DNA of 64,000 nucleotides from Mitsuaria chitosanitabida ATCC BAA-476 = NBRC 102408 (lineage in GTDB: Bacteria; Pseudomonadota; Gammaproteobacteria; Burkholderiales; Burkholderiaceae_C): NCBI RefSeq assembly GCF_001598255.1, contig NZ_BCYP01000026.1, forward strand, positions 123,969-187,968, given 5' to 3'. Positions 43,213 through 51,408 of the stretch are shown piece after piece. The notes beneath the pieces are model-generated. The model did no database searches. It worked only from the letters and a program-made list of their open reading frames with translations, and had not been told where the DNA came from. Positions within the stretch are counted from its first letter, which is position 1; each line of letters opens with the position of its first letter. Position numbers and translations under genes: made by a program.

Positions 43213-44223
43213 TCAATCCCAGGGCGCAGCTTCCGTCGCCAGATCCTCATCCTTCGCCGGCGATGCCGCCTTCGGGGCGCTCGCGCCGCCGGGCGCGTGT
43301 TCCGCCGCGATCTTGGCCGACTGGCCGATGAAGTCCAGCTCGCCGCCCAGGCCCTCGATCAGATCGGGGATCAGCTGCGACAGCTCGCCCGTGGCCAGCG
43401 CCGCGTCGACGTCGAACGCCTCGTCCTTCGCCGGCTTGTCGCGGCCGTCGAACACCACGTCCAGGAACTTGATGCCCTTGATCTGCATCGTGTCCGTCAG
43501 CGTGAACGACACCCGCTCCTTCCAGGTCATGGCCAGACGCGTCGGCATCTTGCCGCTGGTCAGATGGGCCTTCACCTCGTCGGTGTCCAGGTTGTGGCGG
43601 GCATAGCGCACCGCCGCCTTCATCTCGTCCGCGGCCTTCAGCTCGCAATCGCGGTCGATCACGAAGTCCTTCGGCGGGACGCCATCCATCAGCCACGCCG
43701 CCATGCACGCCGCGGGAGATTCCGCGCTCTGCAGCAGGTGCAGGTTGATCGACGAATCGGCCTTGACCAGCAGCGTGATCAGCTCGTCGGCCTTGCCGAT
43801 CGAGCCCGCGTCCACCATCAGGAAGCCCTGCTTCGGAGAGATCCACACCCGCAGATGCGACTGCAGCGTGAAGGCGCGCGGCAGCAGCTCGTGCGTGGCC
43901 TGTTCCTTCAGATCGCGCTGCTGCTTCTTGCCGGGACGGCGACCCGTCTCCAGCTCGATCTTCTCCATCATCTCCTCGACATGCTCGCGCACCACCGAGC
44001 CGGGCAGCACGCGCTTTTCCATGCGCAGGCTCAGCAGCCAGTGACCGTCGATCTCCTCGAGCAGACGGGCGCCGGGCTCGCCGCGCGGCGGGACCCAGCC
44101 GGCCGACAGCGCCTCGGTGGCGCCGCAGGGCTTGAAGCGCTCCTGCTCCAGCGCGTCCTCGAGCTTCTCGGCATTGGGCTGCCAATCATTGGCCAGGCGG
44201 TAAACGATCAGGTTCTTGAACAT
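43213..44223 (-). CDS. rdgC: Recombination-associated protein RdgC
   Basis: 336 aa, slightly longer than E. coli RdgC (303). It begins MFKNLIVYRLANDWQ, with LEDALEQERFKPCG, GHWLLSLRMEKRVLPGSVV, GRRPGKKQQRDLKEQATHELLPRAF and WISPKQGFLMVDAG. RdgC forms a DNA-encircling ring and limits RecA. The last 60 residues are Asp/Ala-rich and less conserved. It is transcribed alone, convergent with ogt across the REP cluster. Confidence 0.96.
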   Translation of the reverse strand: MFKNLIVYRLANDWQPNAEKLEDALEQERFKPCGATEALSAGWVPPRGEPGARLLEEIDGHWLLSLRMEKRVLPGSVVREHVEEMMEKIELETGRRPGKKQQRDLKEQATHELLPRAFTLQSHLRVWISPKQGFLMVDAGSIGKADELITLLVKADSSINLHLLQSAESPAACMAAWLMDGVPPKDFVIDRDCELKAADEMKAAVRYARHNLDTDEVKAHLTSGKMPTRLAMTWKERVSFTLTDTMQIKGIKFLDVVFDGRDKPAKDEAFDVDAALATGELSQLIPDLIEGLGGELDFIGQSAKIAAEHAPGGASAPKAASPAKDEDLATEAAPWD

Positions 44224-44252
44224 CTCGAAACGACTTCCGACGACAGAAAGAC

Positions 44253-44284
44253 AACGGGGCCACGCGGACGACGCGGGCCCCGTT
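44253..44284 (-). terminator. Rho-independent terminator of the FrnE-like gene
   Basis: 9-bp stem AACGGGGCC/GGCCCCGTT with an inner CGCG pair in the loop. On the minus strand it is followed by TTGTCTTTCTGTC. It lies between the DsbA/FrnE gene and rdgC. Confidence 0.7.
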
Positions 44285-44349
44285 CAAAACGATGGGCGGA
44301 TTGTCTCAGGTCTGGCGACCGTCACGGCAACGGGTCATCCCCGTTGCGT

Positions 44350-45066
44350 TCAGGATTGCGCTTGCTGCTGCTCGGCGGCGATCTGCCGCAGCGCCTGCTC
44401 GAAGGCCTCCGGCGGCTGGCCGCCCGAGATCAGGTAGCGCTCGTTGATCACCACCGACGGGACCGAGCTGATGCCCTGGCCCAGCCAGAAGGACTCGGCC
44501 TCGCGGACGTCCTCGGCGAACTCGCCGCTGTCGAAGACGCGGGCGGCCTCGGCCTTGTCCAGGCCGATCGCGCCGACGGTCTCCAGCAGCACCTCGCGGT
44601 CGCCCGGGTTCTTTCCGTTCGTGTGATACGCCGTCAGCAGCGCCAGCTTCAGGTCGTGCTGCGCCTTCGCCGACTGCAGGCCGGCCCAGTGCAACAGGCG
44701 GTGCGCGTCGAAAGTGTTCCAGATCCGGCTGCGGGCGCCCTCGGTGAAGGTGAAGCCCACCGCCGCCCCGCGCTCGCGCAGGTGGCCGCGGATCTGGGTG
44801 CGCTGCTCCGGCGTGGAGCGGTACTTGCGGGTCAGGTGCTCGTCGATGTCCTCGCCCTCGGGCGCCATCTGCGGGTTCAGCTCGAAGGGCTGGAAGTGCA
44901 GCTCGGCCTGGACCTCGGGCACGCGGGCCAGCGCCGTCTCCAGCGACTTCAGGCCCACCGCGCACCAGGGGCAGGCGACGTCGGACACGAAATCGATGCG
45001 CAGCGGCTCGAGCTTGCCGGTGGTGGGCGCCGAGGCGGCGGAGGAAGCGGGCGTGGTGTCGTTCAT
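44350..45066 (-). CDS. DsbA family oxidoreductase (FrnE-like)
   Basis: 238 aa. LRIDFVSDVACPWCAVGLKSLE places a CPWC redox motif at the start of the thioredoxin fold. The alpha-helical insert carries TFTEGARSRIWNTFDAHRLLHWAG, and the fold closes with SVPSVVINERYLISGGQPPEAFEQAL, which has the cis-Pro. FrnE-type proteins are cytoplasmic thiol-disulfide oxidoreductases; no signal peptide is present. The gene is 22 nt after a deacylase gene on the same strand. Confidence 0.93.
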   Translation of the reverse strand: MNDTTPASSAASAPTTGKLEPLRIDFVSDVACPWCAVGLKSLETALARVPEVQAELHFQPFELNPQMAPEGEDIDEHLTRKYRSTPEQRTQIRGHLRERGAAVGFTFTEGARSRIWNTFDAHRLLHWAGLQSAKAQHDLKLALLTAYHTNGKNPGDREVLLETVGAIGLDKAEAARVFDSGEFAEDVREAESFWLGQGISSVPSVVINERYLISGGQPPEAFEQALRQIAAEQQQAQS

Positions 45067-45088
45067 GCCCGCGACTCTAGCCGTCCGC

Positions 45089-46087
45089 TCAAGTCAACAC
45101 GCGGTCGCTGGGCTTTGCCAGGTAGAACCACTCGTGACCGGGCTCGGCGTTGTTGTTGGGGAAGACGATGCGGCCGCCGAAGGGCGCCAGCACCGGCGTG
45201 CCGTCGGCGCGCGTGCCGATGCGTTCGCCCTCGGCGACGGCGTCGAAGCTGGCCCAGGCGCGCTCGAACCGGTCGTCCGGGCTCTCGCGATCGATGACCT
45301 CGTAGAGCTGCAGCAGCTCGACCGGACGCTTCGGATCGGCCAGGTCGACGCTGGCCGGCGCGACCATGCCCAGCAGCACCAGCGTGCGCAGGATCGCCTT
45401 GAAGGCGACCTCCGGGCCTTGCGGGTCGGCGTGCTGGCCGCATTCCAGGGTGATGCAGTAGCCGCCGGTGCTGCGCATGTATTCGGTCGTGCCGACGCCG
45501 TAGTGCGGGTCCTGCTGCAGCGCCATCTTGCGCGAGCCGTCGCCGGCCTTCTCCGCGCGGCGCTTCAGGCCCAGCGCGTAGGTCGACAGCCAGCCTTCGA
45601 CGATGCGGCCCGTGCCCACGGCCAGGGCCAGGGCGCTCTCGGCGGCCTGGTGGCGGAAGGGCTCGAGATCTCCATCGTTGTCGCGCGGTCCCAGCATCGC
45701 GAAGGCGGGACCGGGATTGTTGAAGCTGTGCAGGTCCAGCATCACGTCGTTCTGGGCGATCCAGCGGCAGAGCTGGTTGGCGATGCGGTCCTCGAAGTCC
45801 TGCGGAATCGGGTTCACGCGCAGGTTGCGGTTGAGGTTGCGCTCGCCCTCGCGGCGCTGCAGGCGGTGGGCCAGCGGATTGACGATGGGGATCATCGTCA
45901 GCGTGCCCTTGAGCAGCGTGAGCGACCCGTCGTCCAGCATCGCCATCACGCGCTGGATCGCGCCGACGCCGGCCACCTCGTTGCCGTGCACGGCCGCCGA
46001 CACCAGCAGGCGCGGACCCGGCTTCAGGCCGGCGAACTGGTGGATGCGCAGATGGGTGGGGTGGGCGGTGGCGGCGGAGTCGCTCAT
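45089..46087 (-). CDS. Succinylglutamate desuccinylase/aspartoacylase family protein
   Basis: 332 aa. The M14-like zinc fold shows LLVSAAVHGNEVAGVGAI (His and Glu ligands), the substrate motif ERNLNRNLRVNP, VMLDLHSFNN (third ligand), and ITLECGQHADP with the catalytic Glu. It would hydrolyse an N-acyl or amide bond of a small molecule. Soluble. Likely cotranscribed with the FrnE-like gene. The specific substrate is not predictable. Confidence 0.9.
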   Translation of the reverse strand: MSDSAATAHPTHLRIHQFAGLKPGPRLLVSAAVHGNEVAGVGAIQRVMAMLDDGSLTLLKGTLTMIPIVNPLAHRLQRREGERNLNRNLRVNPIPQDFEDRIANQLCRWIAQNDVMLDLHSFNNPGPAFAMLGPRDNDGDLEPFRHQAAESALALAVGTGRIVEGWLSTYALGLKRRAEKAGDGSRKMALQQDPHYGVGTTEYMRSTGGYCITLECGQHADPQGPEVAFKAILRTLVLLGMVAPASVDLADPKRPVELLQLYEVIDRESPDDRFERAWASFDAVAEGERIGTRADGTPVLAPFGGRIVFPNNNAEPGHEWFYLAKPSDRVLT

Positions 46088-46301
46088 GGCTGGGGACGGT
46101 GTCTCGGAAGGAAGCGCGAAGCATAGGCCCGCGCCGCGCCGATGCGTGCGCGGCGCGGCTGTGGCACGTATGCCGAATGCGAGGGCGGGGATGAGCTGGC
46201 GTTCTGGCCGCGAGCCGATCGGGATCCGAGCGGCAAGCCGCCGCCGACGGCCGGACGGACCGGACGGAGCGCCGGCCCGCGGCGCACCGGTGCGGGAGCG
46301 A

Positions 46302-47222
46302 TCAGCCGCCGATCAACTTGCCCGTGTCCAGCGGCACGTCCGCGGGGAACTGCGCGGCGGGCAGATCGCCCACCGGCGCGCCGTCGACCCAGCGCGTCAT
46401 GCGGTACAGCGTGCCGAAGGCGAAGTCGGGCGGCGCCTCGCCCGGGCCGGCGATCAGCTCGCCGCCGCGGCGGACGTTGTCGGCCATCCAGGCCGGCAGG
46501 CGCAGGTGGTAGGGGTTGCGGGCGACCTCGCCATGGTGGCAAGCCAGCGCGCGCACCAGCAGGGCGGTGTCGCGGCGTCCGGTCTCGACCAGCGCGGTCG
46601 GGGCGGGCTGGGTGGCCCAGAACTCGGTGTGCGCCATCACCGTGCTGGCCCGGGCCTGGCGCAGCGCCTCGGTGACCAGCAGGTGCACGCCGATGTGCGT
46701 CGGAATGCCGTCGCCCGCATGCGGCACCAGGATCAGCGCGGGCTGCTCGGCGGCCAGCAGCTCGGCGACCAGCCTGACCTGTTCCTGCCACAGCGGGGTG
46801 CGCGCCTCGGCGGCGTCCGGCTTGACCTGCTCGAAGCCGTCGACCGACAGCAACCGCAGGTCGAAGCCCAGCACGTCGCAGGCGGCGCTGAGCTCGGTCC
46901 AGCGCTCGGCGCGGCGTTCCTGCTTGCTGCCCAGGGTCACGGCGATGTTGATCACCTGCCAGCCTGCCTCCTGACGCAGGCGCAAGGGCAGGGCGCCGAC
47001 GATGCACTCGTCGTCCGGATGCGGCGCGAAGACCAGCACGCGCGGGGCTTGTGTCGTGGTACCGGGACCATCCGGAGCCGGCCGGGTGGCCAAAGGACTG
47101 ACACCGGTACGCACCGGCTGACGCAGCTGGGCATACCAGCCGTCGATCCAGGACTCCCAGTCCGCTTGGGTCACGGGAAGGTCGTTCGACAGGGAAGAAG
47201 GTGTCACGAGGTTCGACTGCAA
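46302..47222 (-). CDS. PIG-L family deacetylase
   Basis: 306 aa from a TTG start (GTG at 47207 is an alternative; neither has a clear ribosome site). VLVFAPHPDDECIVGALPL is the PIG-L zinc motif (A-H-P-D-D-E), with VTLGSKQERRAERWTEL and the distal His in ILVPHAGDGIPTHIGVH. These enzymes remove N-acetyl groups from GlcNAc-like sugars. The first ~70 residues are an extra, variable region. It lies alone between the M14-like gene and the DMT transporter, and an AT-rich patch at 47291-47322 may hold its promoter. Confidence 0.9.
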   Translation of the reverse strand: MQSNLVTPSSLSNDLPVTQADWESWIDGWYAQLRQPVRTGVSPLATRPAPDGPGTTTQAPRVLVFAPHPDDECIVGALPLRLRQEAGWQVINIAVTLGSKQERRAERWTELSAACDVLGFDLRLLSVDGFEQVKPDAAEARTPLWQEQVRLVAELLAAEQPALILVPHAGDGIPTHIGVHLLVTEALRQARASTVMAHTEFWATQPAPTALVETGRRDTALLVRALACHHGEVARNPYHLRLPAWMADNVRRGGELIAGPGEAPPDFAFGTLYRMTRWVDGAPVGDLPAAQFPADVPLDTGKLIGG

Positions 47223-47309
47223 GCGGTGGGGCGCCCCTGCGTTGGGGGCGGCACCGGGTGGATCTGGTGGCCGAGGGCAGCGGCCGGATCCCTAAATGGT
47301 ATTACATTG

Positions 47310-47322
47310 GTAGTAGAACTAC
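47310..47322. promoter_or_regulatory. AT-rich island with inverted repeat upstream of PIG-L gene
   Basis: GTAGT-AGA-ACTAC within a ~35-nt AT-rich patch (47291-47325) that stands out from the GC-rich surroundings. It lies 88 nt upstream of the PIG-L start. A -10-like TAATAC is readable on the minus strand at about 47299-47304. Confidence 0.35.
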
Positions 47323-47403
47323 ACGCAGACCGGTGAAGTCCCTAATGCCCCGGCCCGGGACGGCCGTCTCGCCCGCCCCGTCGCCCGGATGCGGAGATCG
47401 CCG

Positions 47404-48366
47404 TCAGGCGCGCCGCGCCTGGCCCGGCCAGGTCGCCAGGATCACGCCGGCCAGCGCCAGGGCATAGGCCAGCGCCTGGACGCCGCTCAGGCGTTCGCCC
47501 AGGAAGACCAGGCCGATGATGGCGGTCGAGATCGGCAGGAAGACCATGAAGACGCCGGCCTTGGCGGCGCTCACGTGCCGCAGGCCGCGCATCCAGAGCC
47601 AGACGGTGACCGTGCTGGCGGCGATGGCGTAGAAGAGCAGCAGGCCCCAGTCCTTGGGCGCGACGGCCGAGAAGCTGAAGTCCATCGCCTGCCACAGCCC
47701 CAGCGGCGTCACCAGCACCAGGCCCCAGAGGTTGATCAGCGCGCTGATGCGGCGCGGCGAGAGGTCGGCGGCCAGGCGCTTGCCGATGACGACGTAGGAG
47801 GCCTCGCAGCACATGGCGCCCACCAGCAGCAGCGCGCCCCAGCCGGAGGTCTCGCCGCCGGCGCTGGCGCCGGACTTGTTGACGGCCACCAGCGCGATGC
47901 CGCCCACGGCCAGGGCGATGCCGGCGACCGTGCGCGGCGCGATGCGCTCGCGCAGGAAGAGCCAGCTCATCAGCGCGACCGTCGCGGGGATGCCCGCCAT
48001 GATCACGCCGGCGACCACCGCCGAGCTGTGCTTCATGCCGAACAGCAGGCAGATCGAGAACAGGAAGTTCCCGAAGAAGGATTCCAGGAAGAGCAGGACG
48101 CGGGTGCGTCCGGTCAGCGGGGGCTCGGTCGGGCCACGCTTGAGCCAGGGCAGCATGAAGATCGCCGCCATGCCGAAGCGCAGGAAGGCCAGCAGGAAGA
48201 CCGGGAACACCAGCACCAGCAGCTTGGAGAGGCCGACATAGCTGCCGATCACGCTGGTGCTGGCCGCCAGGCTGGCATAGGCCCACAGCGGCGCGTGGTG
48301 CGCGTGGTGGTCGCCGGCGTCGGCGGTGTGACCGGACGAGCCGGAATCGGGCGAGGTGCTGGACAT
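47404..48366 (-). CDS. DMT family permease, copy 1 (EamA)
   Basis: 320 aa from ATG 48366. A His-rich cytoplasmic N-terminal tail (GDHHAHHAP) precedes ten predicted membrane segments in two EamA halves, e.g. LLVLVFPVFLLAFLRFGMAAIF and SAVVAGVIMAGIPATVALMSWLFLRERI, with the second half at GVFMVFLPISTAIIGLVFLGERLSG. Drug/metabolite exporter family; substrate unknown. Followed upstream by a second EamA gene on the same strand with a 56-nt gap. Confidence 0.88.
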   Translation of the reverse strand: MSSTSPDSGSSGHTADAGDHHAHHAPLWAYASLAASTSVIGSYVGLSKLLVLVFPVFLLAFLRFGMAAIFMLPWLKRGPTEPPLTGRTRVLLFLESFFGNFLFSICLLFGMKHSSAVVAGVIMAGIPATVALMSWLFLRERIAPRTVAGIALAVGGIALVAVNKSGASAGGETSGWGALLLVGAMCCEASYVVIGKRLAADLSPRRISALINLWGLVLVTPLGLWQAMDFSFSAVAPKDWGLLLFYAIAASTVTVWLWMRGLRHVSAAKAGVFMVFLPISTAIIGLVFLGERLSGVQALAYALALAGVILATWPGQARRA

Positions 48367-48422
48367 GGGTCGGGATGATGCCGGAGCGTCGCGGGGGCGG
48401 GAGGAGTCGATCGGGGCGGGCG

Positions 48423-49316
48423 TCAGGCCGCGCGCGGCCGCAGCACGCGCAGCATCGGCAGCAGCTGGATCAGCAGCATCGCGCCGAGGATCAGCGCGCA
48501 GCCCAGCAGGCCGGCACCGTTGAGGCGGTCGCCCATCAGCAGGTAGCCGAAGACGGCCGCGAACAGGGTCTCGGAGGACAGGATGATGGCCGCGTCCGCG
48601 GCGTGCGCGTAGCGCTGCGCCACGACCTGCGCGGTGAAGGCCACGCCCACCGACAGCACGCCGGTGTAGAGCAGGGGGCCCGCCGCGGCGACGATGCCGT
48701 CCCAGCGCCAGGCCTCGAAGCCCAGCGCCCAGGCCAGCGCCGCGATGCCGCAGAACAGGAACTGCCCGCCCGCGACGGTGAAGGGCGCGTTCATCCGGTC
48801 CGCGACCATGCCCACCAGCAGCACGTGCACGGCCCAGGGCAGGGCCGAGGCGATCACCCAGGCGTCGCCCAGGCCGACGTTGAGCTCGTGCGCGCCCGAC
48901 AGCAGGAACGCGCCGACGAGGCAGGCCGCCGCGCCCGGCCACACCGACCAGTGCGGCAGGTGCCGCAGCAGCACCCAGCCCAGCAGCGGCACCAGCGGCA
49001 CGTAGAGCGCGGTCAGGAAGCCGGCGTTGGTGACGGTCGTGGACTGGATGCCGATCTGCTGCAGCGCGGCGCCCAGCGTGAGCAGGCCGCCCAGGCCGGC
49101 GATCTTGAGCACGTCGGCGCCGCGCAGCGGCGTCGCGGCCGGGGCGCGGCGTTCGCGCAGGATCAGCGGGAACACCACCAGCGCGCCGATCAGGAAGCGG
49201 ATGCCGGTGAACATCATCGGCCCGAGGCTCTCCATGCCATGGGCCTGGGCGACGAAGGCCGAGCCCCAGATCATGGCGATGAGCGTCAGCAGCAGGTTGG
49301 CTTGGATGCGGGTCAT
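48423..49316 (-). CDS. DMT family permease, copy 2 (EamA)
   Basis: 297 aa, ten membrane segments: LLLTLIAMIWGSAFVAQAHG opens the first EamA half and SVGVAFTAQVVAQRYAHAAD and SSETLFAAVFGYLLMGDRLN mark the second. The latter E-x-x-x-A-x-x-G-x-x-x-x-G-E/D pattern is typical of the family. It is the first of two tandem, not closely similar permeases, with a ferritin-like gene further upstream. Confidence 0.9.
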   Translation of the reverse strand: MTRIQANLLLTLIAMIWGSAFVAQAHGMESLGPMMFTGIRFLIGALVVFPLILRERRAPAATPLRGADVLKIAGLGGLLTLGAALQQIGIQSTTVTNAGFLTALYVPLVPLLGWVLLRHLPHWSVWPGAAACLVGAFLLSGAHELNVGLGDAWVIASALPWAVHVLLVGMVADRMNAPFTVAGGQFLFCGIAALAWALGFEAWRWDGIVAAAGPLLYTGVLSVGVAFTAQVVAQRYAHAADAAIILSSETLFAAVFGYLLMGDRLNGAGLLGCALILGAMLLIQLLPMLRVLRPRAA

Positions 49317-49374
49317 GGGTCGGGAGTGTGCGGGACGGCGGACGCGCCGGACGATGGCCGGCGCGCGTCAGCCT

Positions 49375-50175
49375 TCATGAGCTGAGATAGGCGATTTCTT
49401 CCGGGCTGAAGCCGGCCGCGCTGCGCGCGTCGAGGTTGAACGGCGGCCGCAGCCTGGGTGCCTCGAAACGCTCGACCAGTTGCGGATAGAGCGCGATCGG
49501 GTCCAGTCCGCGTTCCTGGCAGAGGTGGCGGTACCAGCGGTTGCCGATGCGCACGTGGCCGACCTCGTCGCGCAGGATGATGGCCAGGATCTCGACCGCG
49601 CGCTGATCGCCCGCCTTGGCGAACTTGGCCTGCAGCGGCGGCGTCGCGTCCAGGCCGCGGGCTTCCAGCGTGCGTGGCACCAGGGCCATGCGGGCGAGCA
49701 CGTCCCCCTCGGTGCGCCGCGCCATGGACCACAGGCCGTCATGGGCGTCGAAGTCGCCGTACTGCTTGCCGTGCGTGCGCAGGTGGGCCTCCAGCAGCGA
49801 GAAGTGCAGCGCCTCCTCGGCCGCCACCTGCAGCCAGTCGAAGTAGAAATCGCGCGGCAGGCCCGGGAAGCGCCAGACCGCGTCCAGCGCCAGGTTGATG
49901 GCGTTGAACTCGATGTGGGCGATGGCGTGGAGCAGCGCGGCGCGGCCGTCCACGGTGAACGGGGAGCGCGAGGCCACCTTCACCGCCTCGACCAGACGCG
50001 GCCGCTCCGGGCGGCCGGGCGGATCGGTGTCGGGGGTGAGGCGGGCGGCCGTGTCCAGCGGGGCGGCGTCGCGCTCGCCGGCCGTGGCGCGGTCGTACAG
50101 CGCCCGGGCCGCCTGCGCTTTCTCCTGCGGGTCCCGGATCAGAAGGGCCTGCAAGGCGCCGGTTCGTAGTTCCAT
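49375..50175 (-). CDS. Ferritin-like domain protein (DUF455)
   Basis: 266 aa from ATG 50175. A helical di-iron-type bundle: IAHIEFNAINLALDAVWRF, WLQVAAEEALHFSLLEAHL, and ILRDEVGHVRIGNRWYRHL each supply an E-x-x-H or E..H ligand. DUF455 proteins are in the tRNA-hydroxylase (MiaE)-like ferritin family; the reaction is unknown. Divergent from hslO. Confidence 0.87.
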   Translation of the reverse strand: MELRTGALQALLIRDPQEKAQAARALYDRATAGERDAAPLDTAARLTPDTDPPGRPERPRLVEAVKVASRSPFTVDGRAALLHAIAHIEFNAINLALDAVWRFPGLPRDFYFDWLQVAAEEALHFSLLEAHLRTHGKQYGDFDAHDGLWSMARRTEGDVLARMALVPRTLEARGLDATPPLQAKFAKAGDQRAVEILAIILRDEVGHVRIGNRWYRHLCQERGLDPIALYPQLVERFEAPRLRPPFNLDARSAAGFSPEEIAYLSS

Positions 50176-50298
50176 TCGTAGAATTATCGGCTTGCGCCGC
50201 GGCGCTCCTCGCCCGCGGGCAGCCCTTCCGGGCCCTCCGGGCCTTGCAGGCGCGCCGATCGCCCCAAAACTCGAACAGTTCGACTCCAGGATTTCAAG

Positions 50299-51285
50299 AT
50301 GACCACCTCCACGCCCAAGCCCGCCGCTCCCGACGAACTGCACAAGTTCCTGTTCGAGGGCCTGCCCGTGCGCGGCGTGCTGGTGCGCCTGGACCGCGGC
50401 TGGAAGGACCTGGTCGGCCGCCGCAAGGAGCCGCTGGCCCCGGCCGTGCGGGACTTGCTGGGCCAGATGACGGCGGCCGGCGTGCTGATGCAGGCCAACA
50501 TCAAGTTCAACGGCGCGCTGATCTTCCAGGTCATGGGCGACGGTCCGCTGAAGCTGGCGGTGGCCGAGGTCCAGCCCGACATGTCCTTCCGCGCCACGGC
50601 CAAGACCCGCGGCGAGGTCGCCGAGGGCACCTCGCTGCAGCAGATGCTCAACGTGCACGGCCAGGGCCGCTGCGCGATCATGCTCGATCCCAAGGACCGC
50701 CTGCCGGGCCAGCAGCCGTACCAGGGCATCGTTCCGCTGAACGGCCCGGAGGGCCAGCCGCTCGAGAAGCTCAGCGAGGTGCTGCAGCACTACATGCGCC
50801 AGTCGGAGCAGCTGGACTCGACGCTGGTGCTGGCCGCCAACGGCGAGGTCTCCGCCGGCCTGCTGATCCAGCGCCTGCCCATCGAGGGCGAGGGCAACCT
50901 GGAAGCGGGCGCGGTGTCCGGCATCGCCCGCGAGGAGATGGAGGACGCCTACAACCGCATCTCGATGCTGGCCGCGACGCTGACCTCGGACGAGCTGCTG
51001 ACGCTGGACACCGACACCATCCTGCGTCGCCTGTTCTGGGAAGAGACCATGCGCCGCTTCGAGCCGCAGTCGCCGCGCTTCGCCTGCACCTGCTCGCGCG
51101 AGCGCGTGGGCCGCATGCTGCTGGGCCTGGGCCGGCAGGAGGTCGACGAGATCCTGACCGAGCTGGGCGGCGTGGAGATCGGCTGCGAGTTCTGCGGCAA
51201 CCACTACGTCTTCGATCCGGTGGACGTGGGCGAGCTCTTCACCGATCCGCGCGACCAGGCGCCGGGCTCGGCGCAGGTCCAGTGA
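50299..51285 (+). CDS. hslO: Hsp33 redox-regulated chaperone
   Basis: 328 aa. The N-terminal substrate-binding domain shows LVRLDRGWKDLVGRR and FNGALIFQVMGDGPLKLAV. The C-terminal zinc switch has CTCSRERVGRMLLGLG and IGCEFCGNHYVFDP (C-x-C, then C-x-x-C). Oxidation releases zinc and activates holdase function. It is the only member of its class in the window, followed by a REP element and prlC. Confidence 0.96.
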   Translation: MTTSTPKPAAPDELHKFLFEGLPVRGVLVRLDRGWKDLVGRRKEPLAPAVRDLLGQMTAAGVLMQANIKFNGALIFQVMGDGPLKLAVAEVQPDMSFRATAKTRGEVAEGTSLQQMLNVHGQGRCAIMLDPKDRLPGQQPYQGIVPLNGPEGQPLEKLSEVLQHYMRQSEQLDSTLVLAANGEVSAGLLIQRLPIEGEGNLEAGAVSGIAREEMEDAYNRISMLAATLTSDELLTLDTDTILRRLFWEETMRRFEPQSPRFACTCSRERVGRMLLGLGRQEVDEILTELGGVEIGCEFCGNHYVFDPVDVGELFTDPRDQAPGSAQVQ

Positions 51286-51299
51286 GCGACTTCACGGAC

Positions 51300-51374
51300 C
51301 CCCCTCACCCCACCTTCTCCCGCTGACTTTCTCCCTCTCCCGCTCGCGGGAGAGGGCAGGGGAGAGGGTCTTCA
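51300..51374. repeat. REP-like pair between hslO and prlC
   Basis: A degraded left copy (CCCCTCACCCCACCTTCTCCCGC without its complement) and an intact right hairpin CCCTCTCCCGC-TC-GCGGGAGAGGG followed by GAGAGGGTCTT. Both genes run in the same direction, so it may attenuate read-through. Confidence 0.8.
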
Positions 51375-51408
51375 AGCGCCCACCCAACAAACAAGACCAG
51401 GAGACAAG

